From contig NZ_BPQD01000002.1 of assembly GCF_022179065.1 (NCBI RefSeq), forward strand, positions 62,001 to 126,000: a stretch of 64,000 nt of DNA, given 5' to 3'. The translations under genes were made by a program, and so were the position numbers. Within the stretch, counting starts at the first letter, position 1. Each line of letters starts with the position of its first letter. The notes beneath the pieces are model-generated. The model worked only from the letters and a program-made list of their open reading frames with translations, had not been told where the DNA came from and did not search any database. The stretch is from Methylobacterium adhaesivum (GTDB taxonomy: Bacteria > Pseudomonadota > Alphaproteobacteria > Rhizobiales > Beijerinckiaceae). Positions 16,956 to 26,425 of this stretch are shown here, piece by piece.

Positions 16956-19166
16956 GTGAAACCACCCAACAGCGACGCCAACCGACCGGGCAATACGCCC
17001 GGCTCGCGCGCGCCCGAGGCCGCGAAGGCGTCCGTGCCGTCGCCGGCCAACCCGTCGACCGTGCCGGGCGCAAAATCCGATCCTGTCACGGGTAAGCCGG
17101 ACATGTCCGGACCGAAGCCCGATGCGTCGAAGGCGAATCCCTCCGGTGAGGGTGCCAAGCCGGCGTCCCCGGTGACGGCCCAGCCGGGCGCCGCGAAGGC
17201 TCCGGAGCCCCTTAAGGCATCTGACGCGACAAAGCCTGCTGAAGCCTCCAAGTCGTTCGAGGCACCGAAGACCCCGGGCGCCATCAAGCCGGGCGAAGGC
17301 CCGAAGGTGGTCGAGATCGGGAAGCCGGCGGAGGCGAAGTCCGCTCAACCCGAGGCCTCGAAGGAGACGGGCAAGGTCGAGCAGGGCAAGGTCGAGCCGG
17401 GCAAGGCCGAAGCAATCAAGGGCGGCCCGAACGCCGGGGAGGCCACGAAGGCCGAGCCCGTCAAGGAGGCGCCGAAGACGGCGACGTTCCCCGGCGGGTC
17501 CGCCACCCCGGTGCGTCCGGCCGGCGCGGCCACGGATGGTCCGATCATCGACCTGAAGGCCAAGCGCCTTCCGGATCCGCCGCCGGCCCAGAAGACCGCC
17601 GCGACGGGCACGGGCGCGATGGGCGCCGGCTCGGGGCCGGGTATCGGCGCGACGCCGGGCGCCGCAAAGCCGGGCGACAAGGCCTCCGATCCGAAGACGA
17701 CGTCCGGCGCCTCGACACCCGAGGCGGCCAAGACCTCGGGGACGACCGGCGGCACGACGCCGAAGATTTCCTCGGCACCCGCCGCCGCGGCACCCGCCCC
17801 GCGCGGTCCGGGCTTCGGCTCCGTGGCCACGGCCGGCCTCCTCGGCGGCGTGATCGGCGCCGGCCTGCTGTTCGGCATCGAGCGGGCCGGCGTACTGCCG
17901 CCCGCCGACGATGGGCGTCTGGCCGCCCTCGATCAGCGCATCGCGGCCCTGGCCCCCAAGGATGAGGTCGCGCGCCTGTCCCAGCGCATCGCCTCCAACG
18001 AGACCGCCCTGAAGGCGGTGCCGGAGGCCGTATCCACGGCCCGCGAAGCCCTTCAGAAGGCCAGCGCGGTCCCGGCGCCCGCCGCCGACGGCGCCGCACC
18101 GTCGGCCGCCACCCTGCCGGCGGAGATCACCGCGCGCCTCGACAGCCTCGACCAGCGCATCTCCGCCCTTCAGGAGGAGCCCGGCCAGCAGGGCGGCGAA
18201 CCGCGCATGACGGTGGCGCCCTCGAACGGCGAGGCCCAGCAGGTGACGGCCCTGGCCGACCGGGTGAAGACCCTGGAAGGCCAGATCGCCGCCGTGCAGA
18301 AACCCGCCGAGCAGCCCGACCTCGCGCCGAAGCTCGCCGCCCTTCAGACCGCCGTCGAGGCTCGCGTGAAGGCCAATACGGAGGCGACCCAGAGCCTCGA
18401 CCAGAAGCTGACCGAAGTGCAGCAGAGCCTCGACGCCAAGGTGCAGGCCGCGACGCAGGCGAGCCAGCAGGCGGCCGAGACCGCGAAGGCGCAGGCCTCG
18501 GAAGCGGCCAAGGGCATCGAGCGGCAGGTCGAGACCCAGATCCAGGCGCAGGGAGAGAAGATCGCCGGCATCGACAAGGCCCTGTCGGCCCGCGCCGAAA
18601 CCGCAACCGTCCAGGCGGCCCTGCGGGTTGTGGCCGCCGACCGGATCGTCACCGCCCTCAACGCCGGCACCCCCTACGCCGATGCCCTGGCGGCCCTGCG
18701 CAACTACGAGCCCGGCGATCCGGCCAAGCTCACCGCCGTGGCGGTCTTCGCCGATCGCGGCGCGCCGACGGCCCGGACCCTGGCGGCGGAGTTCCGTACT
18801 GTGGCGGACAAGATCGCCGCGAGCCGCCGGGCCGCCCAGGTCCGCTCCGTGGCAGAGACCGGCGATCTCGGTCAGAAGCTCATGAGCATGGCCGAGTCCA
18901 TCGTTCAGGTCCGCAAGGTCGATACTCCCGCCCCCGCGGCGCAGGGTATCGCCGCCGCCGACCCGCTGCCGAAGGTGCAGGACGCCCTCGATCGTGGGGC
19001 CGTCGGCGAGGCGGCCCAGGCCTTCGCCGCTCTCCCGGAGAACGTCCGCGCCGAAGCCGGCGATTTCGGCACCCGGCTGAAATCCCGGGCAGCAGCGGGC
19101 GAGGCGGCCCAGGGCCTTCTGGCGGAAGCCTTCAAGGGGCTGCCCGGCGTAGGCGCCCAACGGTGA
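16956..19166 (+). CDS. Mitofilin/Mic60 family inner-membrane protein
   Basis: A 736-aa alphaproteobacterial Mic60. It has a long disordered cytoplasmic N-terminus rich in Lys, Pro and Ala with degenerate KVE/KAE repeats, one transmembrane helix at about residues 287-312, a coiled-coil region, and a C-terminal mitofilin domain (from about 550: AALRVVAADRIVTALNAGTP; LSM/AESIVQVRK). Mic60 shapes mitochondrial cristae and bacterial intracytoplasmic membranes. The start is set at GTG 16956 with an AAGGGAG site 9 nt upstream, rather than the in-frame GTG 16899. It sits in the conserved hemD-mic60-hemY order. Confidence 0.9.
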   Translation: MKPPNSDANRPGNTPGSRAPEAAKASVPSPANPSTVPGAKSDPVTGKPDMSGPKPDASKANPSGEGAKPASPVTAQPGAAKAPEPLKASDATKPAEASKSFEAPKTPGAIKPGEGPKVVEIGKPAEAKSAQPEASKETGKVEQGKVEPGKAEAIKGGPNAGEATKAEPVKEAPKTATFPGGSATPVRPAGAATDGPIIDLKAKRLPDPPPAQKTAATGTGAMGAGSGPGIGATPGAAKPGDKASDPKTTSGASTPEAAKTSGTTGGTTPKISSAPAAAAPAPRGPGFGSVATAGLLGGVIGAGLLFGIERAGVLPPADDGRLAALDQRIAALAPKDEVARLSQRIASNETALKAVPEAVSTAREALQKASAVPAPAADGAAPSAATLPAEITARLDSLDQRISALQEEPGQQGGEPRMTVAPSNGEAQQVTALADRVKTLEGQIAAVQKPAEQPDLAPKLAALQTAVEARVKANTEATQSLDQKLTEVQQSLDAKVQAATQASQQAAETAKAQASEAAKGIERQVETQIQAQGEKIAGIDKALSARAETATVQAALRVVAADRIVTALNAGTPYADALAALRNYEPGDPAKLTAVAVFADRGAPTARTLAAEFRTVADKIAASRRAAQVRSVAETGDLGQKLMSMAESIVQVRKVDTPAPAAQGIAAADPLPKVQDALDRGAVGEAAQAFAALPENVRAEAGDFGTRLKSRAAAGEAAQGLLAEAFKGLPGVGAQR

Positions 19167-19301
19167 GCAAATCTCTCCTGGGCGCGGACCGCGCGCCCGA
19201 CGCTCACCGACCCTCACATCGACGGGCGCGCCGGCCGCTCCCGTTCCCGGATTACGGCGCCGCCGGTTCGACCGGCGCCACGCCCAGGAGTTTCTGATCC
19301 C

Positions 19302-20858
19302 ATGTGGCGCGCTCTCGCCTTCCTGGCCCTCCTCGCCGTCGCCGCCTACGGCGCGACGTGGATCGCCGACCATCCCGGAACCGTCACCATTGTGTGGAGC
19401 GGTTACGAGGTGGTCATCAGCCTCGCCATCGCCCTCATCGGCGTCCTGATCGCGGCCATCGTCGTCGGCTTCATCTGGGCCGTCGTGCGCGGCCTCATCA
19501 CCCTGCCCGAGACCCTGGTGCGGGGCTCGCGCGACCGGCGCCGGGCCAAGGGCTACTCCGCCCTGTCGCGGGGCATGGTCGCCGTGGGCTCGGGCGACCC
19601 CATGGCCGCACGGCGCCATGCCAACGACGCCGAGCGCCTCCTCGGGGCCGAACCCCTCGCCCTGCTCCTGAAGGCGCAGGCGGCGCAGATTTCTGGCGAC
19701 CGCGAGGCCGCGGAAACGGCATTCCAGCGGATGGTCGACGATCCCGAGACGCGGGTGCTCGGCCTGCGCGGCCTGTTCGTCGAGGCCCGCCGCCGCGAGG
19801 ACGACGTGTCCGCCCGCGCCTACGCCGCGGAGGCCGCCCGTCTGGCCCCGAGCGTCACCTGGGCCAACGAGGCGGTCCTCGAAGCGCAATGTGCCGATGG
19901 CGACTGGACCGGCGCGACGGAGACCGTCGAGCGCCGCGCCTCCCTGGGTCTCATCGAGAAGAGCCTCGCCCGGCGCCAGCGCGCCGTGCTGCTCACCGCC
20001 GCCGCACAGGAGCGCGAGGCCGGCGAGCCTGAAGCCGCCACCGACCGGGTGATGCGGGCCGTCAAGCTCGCCCCCGATCTCGTGCCGGCGGCGGCGCTGG
20101 CCGGGCGGCTCCTCGCCCGCCGGGGCGACCTGCGCCGGGCCGGCAAGGTCCTCGAGGCCGCCTGGCGCGCCGGACCGCATCCGGACCTCGCCAAGACATA
20201 CCTGACCCTGCGCACGGGCGATTCCGTCCGCGACCGCCTCGCCCGGGCCGAGACCCTGGCGCGGATCTCGTCATGGCACCCCGAGGCCCGCCTCGCCATG
20301 GCGCAGGCGGCCTACGAGGCACGCGAATTCACCAAGGCCCGCGAGGCTCTGGCACCGCTTCTGGCCGACCGGCCGAGCGTGCGCACCTGCCTCGCCATGG
20401 CGCGCCTGGAGGAGACCGAGCACGGGTCCGGCTCGGCCCGCGCCCGCGAGTGGCTCTCCCGTGCGGCCCACGCTCCGCGCGACGCCATGTGGATCGCCGA
20501 TGGCGTGGCCTCCGAAACCTGGGCGCCGATCTCCCCGGTCACCGGCCGCCTCGACGCCTTCGTGTGGAAGACGCCGACGGAGGTGCTGGCGGGTCCGTCG
20601 GAGCCCCGCCCCGAGGACACCGCCGCGCCCGAAGCCGCGCCGTTGCCCCTCGATGCGAAGACGCCCGTCGTACAGCCGGCGATCCCCGGCCTGAACGGCG
20701 CCGCATCGCACGTTTCCGGGGCCGCTCCCACGACACCGGGCGCCGTTCCGACCAACCCGATGCCGGCCGGCACGGCGTCGCCCGTGGTCATACCGATGCC
20801 CAAGGCTGTGGAAAAAACCGGCGCAGCCGGAGATGGAAAGGCGCGGCAAGCCCTCTAA
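19302..20858 (+). CDS. hemY: HemY family TPR membrane protein
   Basis: A 518-aa protein with two N-terminal membrane helices (about 4-22 and 38-62) enclosing the HemY_N signature (ADHPGTVTIVWSGYEV). The basic segment RGSRDRRRAKGYSALSRGM follows, then TPR-like helical repeats to about residue 400 and a Pro/Ala-rich tail. Gammaproteobacterial HemY lies with hemD and is tied to heme synthesis, though its biochemical role is unclear; it is unrelated to protoporphyrinogen oxidase of the same name. It lies 135 bp after mic60. The family call is confident. Confidence 0.9.
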   Translation: MWRALAFLALLAVAAYGATWIADHPGTVTIVWSGYEVVISLAIALIGVLIAAIVVGFIWAVVRGLITLPETLVRGSRDRRRAKGYSALSRGMVAVGSGDPMAARRHANDAERLLGAEPLALLLKAQAAQISGDREAAETAFQRMVDDPETRVLGLRGLFVEARRREDDVSARAYAAEAARLAPSVTWANEAVLEAQCADGDWTGATETVERRASLGLIEKSLARRQRAVLLTAAAQEREAGEPEAATDRVMRAVKLAPDLVPAAALAGRLLARRGDLRRAGKVLEAAWRAGPHPDLAKTYLTLRTGDSVRDRLARAETLARISSWHPEARLAMAQAAYEAREFTKAREALAPLLADRPSVRTCLAMARLEETEHGSGSARAREWLSRAAHAPRDAMWIADGVASETWAPISPVTGRLDAFVWKTPTEVLAGPSEPRPEDTAAPEAAPLPLDAKTPVVQPAIPGLNGAASHVSGAAPTTPGAVPTNPMPAGTASPVVIPMPKAVEKTGAAGDGKARQAL

Positions 20859-20878
20859 GACTCCGGGCAAAAGCACCC

Positions 20879-20920
20879 GAGGCCCATCGTCTCCCGCCCA
20901 GGGGACCGGTGGGCCTCTTT
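20879..20920 (+). terminator. Rho-independent terminator after hemY
   Basis: An 8-bp GC-rich stem (20879-20886 with 20910-20917) is followed by TTT and lies 20 bp beyond the hemY stop. The intervening loop contains a minor secondary stem. Confidence 0.65.
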
Positions 20921-21094
20921 CGTTTACGGCATGATCCGCATGGCGAACGGCGAGACGCATCGTTCCCGCGGCGTCGCCCCTGTGATTTGCGGGGATGGAG
21001 CAAGACGAAACGATCCGGCTCCGGGGGCCTTAAAGGCTGATTCACGCAAATTCGCTAAGTCTTACACCAGCGAGTTCTGCGTAATCGAAGTGCC

Positions 21095-22222
21095 ATGCAC
21101 CCATCTGTCGACGATGCGCCGGACCTCTCCGGCCTGATCGAACTGTCGCGCCTCGACACGCTCGATCTGAAACCCGTGATCCTGCGGGTGCAGACGGACC
21201 TGTTTCTGTCCGCGCCGTTCCGCGACCGCAAGACACTGGAGGCGTTCGAGGCCCTGGCCGGCGGGCTAATCCCCATCGTCGACGACGAGACCGCCGAGAT
21301 CGTCGCCCGCAAGCTCGCCGCTTTCCCAGAGACGCCGCCCGGCGTCCTGGCGATTCTCGCCGCGCGCGGCGGCAAGATCCGGGACGCCGTGGTGGCTCAG
21401 GCCCCGCGTCTCACCCCCTCCATCATCGAGGCCGCCCTGGCGGATGGCACCGACCTCGGTGCCGCCATCGCCGGACGGGCAGACCTCGATCGGAGCACCG
21501 CCAACGCCCTGTCGGCCCGCGACGTGGCCGATGTCGACATGGCGCTCGCGCACAACACCCACATCACCTTCGGGGCCGAGACCCTGGCCCGCCTCGTCGG
21601 GCGCGGTCGCCGGTCAGCTGCGCTGGGCCAGGCGCTCCTCGCCCGCGCCGATCTGGCGCCGGCGGACCTCTCGCCCCTGTTCCTCTACGCCGACGAGGCG
21701 CATCGGGACGCCATCGGCGAAGCTGTCGCCGCACAGGCGGCCCTGCGCCCATGCCCGCCGCCACCGCGCGAAGCCGGCGCCGTTCTCACCGGGTTCTCGG
21801 GGCGCGGCGACATCGCCGGCTTCATCGGCGCCCTGGCGGAGATGCTCGGTCTGCGCCGGGATTTCCTCGCGACGACGCCGGACCCGCACCTGCGCTACGA
21901 TCTCCTCACCCTGGCCCTACGCGCCGTCGGCCTGCACGAGGAAGAGGCGGTCTACGTCTTCCTCACCCTGAACGAGACCGTGTCGCGCTCCGTCGACCGG
22001 GTGTTCGAACTCGTGAGGCTGTTCCGCAAGGTTCAGCGCCCGGCCGCCCGCAGCCTGCTCGCCGCCATCGTCGACACGGCCCTCCCCGAGCGCGCGGGCG
22101 ATGCGCGCACGCACCAGCCCTACAATGCCCCCGACGCCGCGCGCCCGCGCGTCTCCCCGGCGGCAGTCGAGCGGACGCCCCTGCGCCCCGCCCTGCCCGG
22201 CCGCGTGCGCCAGACGTCCTGA
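21095..22222 (+). CDS. DUF2336 domain protein (second copy)
   Basis: A 375-aa helical-repeat protein of the DUF2336 family and a paralogue-like partner of the gene at 2033-2971, though the two are diverged. Visible family traits are an N-terminal block of short helices (LVQTDLFL-like RVQTDLFLSAPFRDRK), a central LTPSIIEAALADG segment, and a longer C-terminal helical domain (EEEAVYVFLTLNETVSRSVD). There is no membrane segment, and the last 50 residues are Pro/Arg-rich. The function is unknown. The upstream 230 bp separate it from the hemY terminator, so it probably has its own promoter. Confidence 0.82.
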   Translation: MHPSVDDAPDLSGLIELSRLDTLDLKPVILRVQTDLFLSAPFRDRKTLEAFEALAGGLIPIVDDETAEIVARKLAAFPETPPGVLAILAARGGKIRDAVVAQAPRLTPSIIEAALADGTDLGAAIAGRADLDRSTANALSARDVADVDMALAHNTHITFGAETLARLVGRGRRSAALGQALLARADLAPADLSPLFLYADEAHRDAIGEAVAAQAALRPCPPPPREAGAVLTGFSGRGDIAGFIGALAEMLGLRRDFLATTPDPHLRYDLLTLALRAVGLHEEEAVYVFLTLNETVSRSVDRVFELVRLFRKVQRPAARSLLAAIVDTALPERAGDARTHQPYNAPDAARPRVSPAAVERTPLRPALPGRVRQTS

Positions 22223-22304
22223 CGGACGCTTCGATCGATCGGGGCCGCGCCGCTTTGGATACATCGTCTCCGGACACCCGGAGGCTGTCGGATGGGACGA
22301 TGCT

Positions 22305-22646
22305 CTATTCGGCGAGATTGAGGAGGTGGCGGCCGGCGCGGTCGTCGATCTCGACGATCCAGAGGTCGCCGTCGAAGCGCAGTTCCTTGCCGATGCGGGT
22401 TTCGACATCGGCGGGTTCGGCCTCCTGCAGTAAGGCGACGAAGCGCCGGTCGTCATCGCCTTCGGTGTCGACGAGGGATTGGGGTGCCGGCCCATAGAGG
22501 TCGGCCCGGCCGTCGAGACGGTCGACCTTCACGAAGATCGCCCCCGCCTCCGCCGCGCCGCGCCGCCGCTGCACGGCGGCGATGCCTTCGACGCCGAGGC
22601 GGCGCAGATGGGCCGAGACCCAGAAATCCGAACGCAAGCGTGCCAT
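22305..22646 (-). CDS. DUF1491 family protein
   Basis: A 113-aa protein matching DUF1491: RLRSDFWVSAHLRRLGVEG at the start, the VQRRRGAAEAGAIFVKVDRL strand, DLYGPAPQSLVD and the C-terminal DLWIVEIDDRAGRHLLN. Members are small, soluble, almost restricted to alphaproteobacteria and of unknown function. It lies 92 bp downstream of the peptidoglycan-binding gene on the same strand, an order I recall from related genomes. Confidence 0.88.
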   Translation of the reverse strand: MARLRSDFWVSAHLRRLGVEGIAAVQRRRGAAEAGAIFVKVDRLDGRADLYGPAPQSLVDTEGDDDRRFVALLQEAEPADVETRIGKELRFDGDLWIVEIDDRAGRHLLNLAE

Positions 22647-22738
22647 CGCGCGCCTATAGCCGACTTTTTCGCGAAGCGAGATGGCAGCGCTGCCGTCTTC
22701 GCGGGCCCGCCCGTACGACCCGGCGCGAACGGTGACGG

Positions 22739-23491
22739 TCAGCCCGGAGAGGCGGCCGCGCGCGCGGCGAGTTCGCGTAAGGTGCGGCCCGTGGGCTCGC
22801 CCTTGACCGGGAGCTTGCGGTCACGTTCGAACCGCTCGATGGCCGCGCGCGTGCCCGTTCCCAGAACCCCGTCCGCCTTGAGGGGACCGTAACCGAGCTT
22901 GACCAGGGCGCGTTGGGCCTTGGCCACCGCCGGATCCACCTTCGGCGTCACCGAGGACGTGGTCTCGCCCTCGCGGATAATGTCGCCGATGGTCTCCCGC
23001 GAGACCGGGCGAGGCGCCGGCTGGATCAGGGCGATGCGGGGCGCCTCGGCCTTGGGTGCGTCCGGTTTGGGCGCTTCGGCCTTGTCGGTCTCGGTCCGGA
23101 CTGTCTCGACCTTGGCAGCCTCGGCCTTCGGCGTCGCGGCTTTCACGGCCTGCCCCGCCTCCGCCTTCGCCGTCTCGATCCGACGCACGGGAGGCCGGTC
23201 GGCGGTGACGCGCGGCGCGACCTTCGGGAAGATCGGCGCGGGATGGCGACCGATCTGGTAGCCGAGGGCATTCAATGAGATGTAGGACGCGGCTCCCACC
23301 ACCACGAGAAAACCGACGACGTCGCCGGGCCGGCTCAGGCAGAGGCGCCCGGCCCAGCGGCCGACGGCCCCGAAATCGGCAAGCCAGCCGCTCGGCCGCG
23401 CGTCCGTGGCGGCGCGCTGGCGCCGGGTGGCGGCATCCGCCCGGGGGCCTCGCGGCTGGGGCGGAACGATGATCTCGCGCTGATCGCGCAT
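22739..23491 (-). CDS. Membrane-anchored peptidoglycan-binding protein
   Basis: 250 aa from ATG 23491. It has a basic cytoplasmic head, one transmembrane helix at about residues 56-80 (DVVGFLVVVGAASYISLNAL), a Lys/Ala/Glu-rich periplasmic spacer, and a C-terminal PG_binding_1 domain (about 190-245: AQRALVKLGYGPLKADGVLG; AIERFERDRKLPVKG). It presumably tethers to or senses the cell wall from the inner membrane. The frame extends to 23626, but the preferred start is preceded by GAGGGA. It is followed by DUF1491, with which it may be co-transcribed. Confidence 0.85.
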   Translation of the reverse strand: MRDQREIIVPPQPRGPRADAATRRQRAATDARPSGWLADFGAVGRWAGRLCLSRPGDVVGFLVVVGAASYISLNALGYQIGRHPAPIFPKVAPRVTADRPPVRRIETAKAEAGQAVKAATPKAEAAKVETVRTETDKAEAPKPDAPKAEAPRIALIQPAPRPVSRETIGDIIREGETTSSVTPKVDPAVAKAQRALVKLGYGPLKADGVLGTGTRAAIERFERDRKLPVKGEPTGRTLRELAARAAASPG

Positions 23492-23566
23492 GGCGGCTCC
23501 CTCAGGACGGTTGCGCACAGGTCGCCACCGGCCGCGCCGCGAACCGGCGACGCACGGATGATTCGA

Positions 23567-23588
23567 GCGAGCCGAGGTTTCGGCTCGC
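23567..23588. terminator. Short perfect hairpin between kinase and PG-binding genes
   Basis: A 9-bp perfect stem (23567-23575 with 23580-23588) with a 4-nt loop in the 192-bp gap. On the minus strand it could terminate the kinase transcript or lie in the leader of the next gene. Confidence 0.4.
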
Positions 23589-23616
23589 CAAGACGAAACC
23601 GCTCGAAACGCGGTCG

Positions 23617-23636
23617 CCCCATCCATGAGGATGGGG
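23617..23636. terminator. Second hairpin downstream of the DivJ-like kinase
   Basis: An 8-bp perfect stem (23617-23624 with 23629-23636) with loop ATGA, 48 bp past the kinase stop on the minus strand. With its neighbour it forms a tandem-hairpin boundary; there is no U tract. Confidence 0.45.
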
Positions 23637-23683
23637 CCGACCGGAACGATCGGTGGTCGGCCGTTCGGGCAAGCGGGCCGGGC

Positions 23684-25642
23684 TCATCCGGCGCGTCGCA
23701 GGGGTGAAACCACGCCGGGCACGTAGCTCTCGCGGACGGGATCGGAGGCCGCGTCGAACAGCCCGATGGGCCGGCGGCTCGGCGCAGGCGGGTGGAACGC
23801 GTCGGCGAGGCCGCCCGGTGTCCGCGACGCCGTGCGGATGGGCGCCGGGCCGGCGAGGTTCGCCTCCTCGCGGCACACGGCCGGCAGGGTGACGATGACG
23901 CTCGTGCCGTGACCCGGCACACTCTCGATGGCGATGGCGCCGCCATGGAGGCCGACGAGGCCCTGGACGACGGAGAGCCCGAGACCCGTCCCCTCGTGCG
24001 AGCGCCGCGTGTCGCTCTGCGCCTGGAAGAAGGGATCGCCAACCCGCGGCAGATCGGCGGCGGCGATACCGATGCCGGTATCCGTCACGATGAGGTCGAT
24101 GTGGCTGTCGGAGCGGCGGACGGCGACTTCCACCCGGCCGCCGGCTGGAGTGAACTTCACGGCGTTCGACAGGAGGTTTGTCATCATCTGGCGGCAGGCG
24201 CGCAGGTCGGCGGTGATGAGGATCGGCGCCGTGTCCGCTGAGCGGACGAGGACGAGATTCGCCTTCTCGGCCCGGAGCTGCATCAGGTCGCAGCAGGTCC
24301 GGACCAGGGCATTGAGGTCGAAGGTCTCCGGCGCGTAGTCGAAATGTCCGCTCTGAATGCGGGACATGTCGAGGAGAGTGTTGACCACGTCGAGGAGGTG
24401 CTTGCCCGAATCACCGATGATGCCGGCATATTCCCGGCTGCGCTCCGGGGCGATGGTCATGGCGCCCTCGCCCGCCAGCACCTCGGAGAAACCGATGATG
24501 GCGTTCAGCGGCGTGCGCAGCTCGTGGCTCACGGTGGCGAGGAAGCGGCTCTTCACCTCGTCGGCGCGCTCGGCTTCGGCGCGGGCCCGCTCCAGCTCCT
24601 CCGCGTGGCGGCGATGCTCGGTGACGTCGCGGGTCACGGCCACGACGCTCGATCCCGATTCGGACAGGCCCGTACGGGTGCCATCGATGCGGTGGGCCCG
24701 CATCTCGGCGAAGATCATGCGCGGCGCGCCGTCCGCTCGCACGGCAGCGGCGTCCAACTGAAGGCGGAACTGGACCGTGGCGGGGGCACCATGGGCGGCG
24801 ACGTCGCTGAGGGTCTGGAGCAGGGCCGGCCGGTCGCCGATATGAACGCGGTCGAGGAGTCCGTACCCGCGCAGGCGGCTCGCCTCGGCCCCGACGAAAC
24901 GGGCCGACGAGGCGCTGGCTTCGATGACACGACCGTTGTGGTCGTGCCATGTCACGAGGTCGTCGATGGCCGACAGCAGGGTACGATCGCGCAACTCGTT
25001 GTCGCGCAGCTTGGCGAGCCACCGGCCCTCGTGACGAAAGTGCTCGATGGCCTGGGCGGCGATGTGGCCGATGGCCGTGATGGCGAAGACCGGCATGGCG
25101 AGGGTCCGCGACCACTCCATCACCACGCCGCTCACCCCGAGAGGCGGCAGGAACGCGATGGACAGCGCCCCGACGGCGGTGATGATCGCGGCGGCCAGGG
25201 TGGCGCGGCGTGAGCCCGAAACAACCGCCTCAAGGGGGATCGCCACGAGCCAGATCGCGGCGGCGGAATTCACGCCGCCGGTCATCATGGCAAGGCACAC
25301 GACAAGGCCGGTAAGTCCGGCCGACGAGATGGCGTGGGCCACCCACAGGATACCGGTGCGCGACAGCAGCACGGCGGCGAACAGCGGAAGAAGAAGGCTC
25401 ACGATGGCGAAGGCCTCGACCCCGCTCGGCACGCCGCGCAGGAGCAGGTAGGGCGGCAGGCTCAGCATCATCACGAGGCCGGTGGCGAGCCGCGAGACGA
25501 GGAAGCGCTCGTGGCGAAACCGCACGGCGGCATCGTCCACGACCGACTCGTGGACGAGACCCGCCAGGCGGGTATCGATGAGGGAGGCCAGGGCACCGTA
25601 GATACGCAATACCGACACGCACAGCGCGGAGGGGACCGACAT
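23684..25642 (-). CDS. PAS sensor histidine kinase, DivJ-like
   Basis: 652 aa from ATG 25642, with GAGGGGACC just upstream. The N-terminal half is a multi-helix membrane region (about residues 45-185). A PAS domain follows (about 220-350, ending in VVAVTRDVTEHRRH), then HisKA with phospho-acceptor His in SHELRTPLNAIIGFSE and HATPase_c with NLLSNAVKF, DTGIGI and GTGLGLSVV. The combination of a multi-pass membrane domain and PAS-HisKA resembles DivJ of Rhizobiales, which phosphorylates DivK and influences CtrA; the assignment is by architecture. The frame runs on to 25885, but that part has no helix or signal. Confidence 0.82.
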   Translation of the reverse strand: MSVPSALCVSVLRIYGALASLIDTRLAGLVHESVVDDAAVRFRHERFLVSRLATGLVMMLSLPPYLLLRGVPSGVEAFAIVSLLLPLFAAVLLSRTGILWVAHAISSAGLTGLVVCLAMMTGGVNSAAAIWLVAIPLEAVVSGSRRATLAAAIITAVGALSIAFLPPLGVSGVVMEWSRTLAMPVFAITAIGHIAAQAIEHFRHEGRWLAKLRDNELRDRTLLSAIDDLVTWHDHNGRVIEASASSARFVGAEASRLRGYGLLDRVHIGDRPALLQTLSDVAAHGAPATVQFRLQLDAAAVRADGAPRMIFAEMRAHRIDGTRTGLSESGSSVVAVTRDVTEHRRHAEELERARAEAERADEVKSRFLATVSHELRTPLNAIIGFSEVLAGEGAMTIAPERSREYAGIIGDSGKHLLDVVNTLLDMSRIQSGHFDYAPETFDLNALVRTCCDLMQLRAEKANLVLVRSADTAPILITADLRACRQMMTNLLSNAVKFTPAGGRVEVAVRRSDSHIDLIVTDTGIGIAAADLPRVGDPFFQAQSDTRRSHEGTGLGLSVVQGLVGLHGGAIAIESVPGHGTSVIVTLPAVCREEANLAGPAPIRTASRTPGGLADAFHPPAPSRRPIGLFDAASDPVRESYVPGVVSPLRRAG

Positions 25643-25986
25643 GGCCCGTCCGACGCCCCTTGGCTCGACTTGAACTCGACTGAGCGAACCGTCGCAGACC
25701 AGACTTAAGCGAGTGTTGCGGGTGGGGTCGTGCCTGTCTCCGTATGCTTTCCGGAAGGTAACCGGACGGGCCGAAACGGAAGCTTCCTTTGGAAGCTCGG
25801 CCCCACGATTGGAACAGGTCACGGAACCGAGCCGCGAATCCCATGGTGGGCGAGAGAAGGATGCCAATAAAGCGCCGTTCACCATCGCGATGGATCACCG
25901 TGTCCGTATCATCTCTGCTTTACCCTTCGCATGCGTTGCTCGGCGTCACAGAACGCGAACCCTTCGGTACGGACCTGGACCGAGCC
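25643..25986. other. Divergent intergenic region
   Basis: 344 bp between the kinase start (minus) and the small membrane ORF (plus). Open frames run through it in plus frames, but none carries a recognisable domain. I found no full CtrA box (TTAA-N7-TTAA). Confidence 0.5.
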
Positions 25987-26277
25987 ATGCTGTTTCCCCT
26001 CCGCGCCGCCGTGGTCATCGGCGGCCTGTCCTACCTCGCCCTTCTCAAGGACCGGCCGGACGACGCACCCGCCCTGCCGGCGTCGCCGATGCAGGTTCTG
26101 CCCGCCCAGACCCTGACGGCCGCCTGGGACGCCATGTCGCCGGAGGTCCGCGATCGGATCGCGCGGGAGGGGATGGACGTGTTCGCCCGCCACCTCGCCC
26201 CACAACCGGCCGCTTCCGCCGACACCCTGGACGAGGCGGACCGGCGTCCGGCCTGGCGCGGCGTCGGAGCCCGCTAG
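25987..26277 (+). CDS. Small hypothetical protein with N-terminal helix
   Basis: 96 aa if ATG 25987 is used. Residues 4-21 (PLRAAVVIGGLSYLAL) could be a membrane helix or uncleaved signal. The rest is soluble, with a helix containing SPEVRDRIAREGMDVFARHL. An in-frame ATG at 25861 would add 42 residues, but its AGAAGG is too close to the start. I recognise no family. Codon choice looks native to the genome, which supports a real gene. It ends one base into a palindromic intergenic repeat. Confidence 0.5.
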   Translation: MLFPLRAAVVIGGLSYLALLKDRPDDAPALPASPMQVLPAQTLTAAWDAMSPEVRDRIAREGMDVFARHLAPQPAASADTLDEADRRPAWRGVGAR

Positions 26278-26327
26278 AGCATCGTCCCGAAAGGCGGCTT
26301 CCGGCTTTCGGTAAATGGACGATGCGC
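26277..26327. repeat. Palindromic intergenic repeat of alphaproteobacterial type
   Basis: An imperfect inverted repeat: GAGCATCGTCC at the left pairs with GGACGATGCGC at the right, and an inner CGAAAG/CTTTCG stem encloses GCGGCTTCCGG. It strongly resembles the mobile-like GAGCATCGTCCCGAAAAG... elements common between genes in Rhizobiales. It immediately follows the small ORF stop. Confidence 0.65.
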
Positions 26328-26425
26328 GAACGAGGCTTTCGCCGCGTCGCACGGCCGGTGGCCTTGCGCCGTCGAAATGGTTACGGTCGGCCCGTCGCGG
26401 TCTCTGCTGCCGGGGTGATGGTCCG

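Noticed and set aside
16869-20180. 1103-aa minus-strand frame opposite mic60 and hemY
   Set aside because: It is the high-GC antisense shadow of two well-supported plus-strand genes, with Gly/Arg/His-rich composition and no conserved motif.
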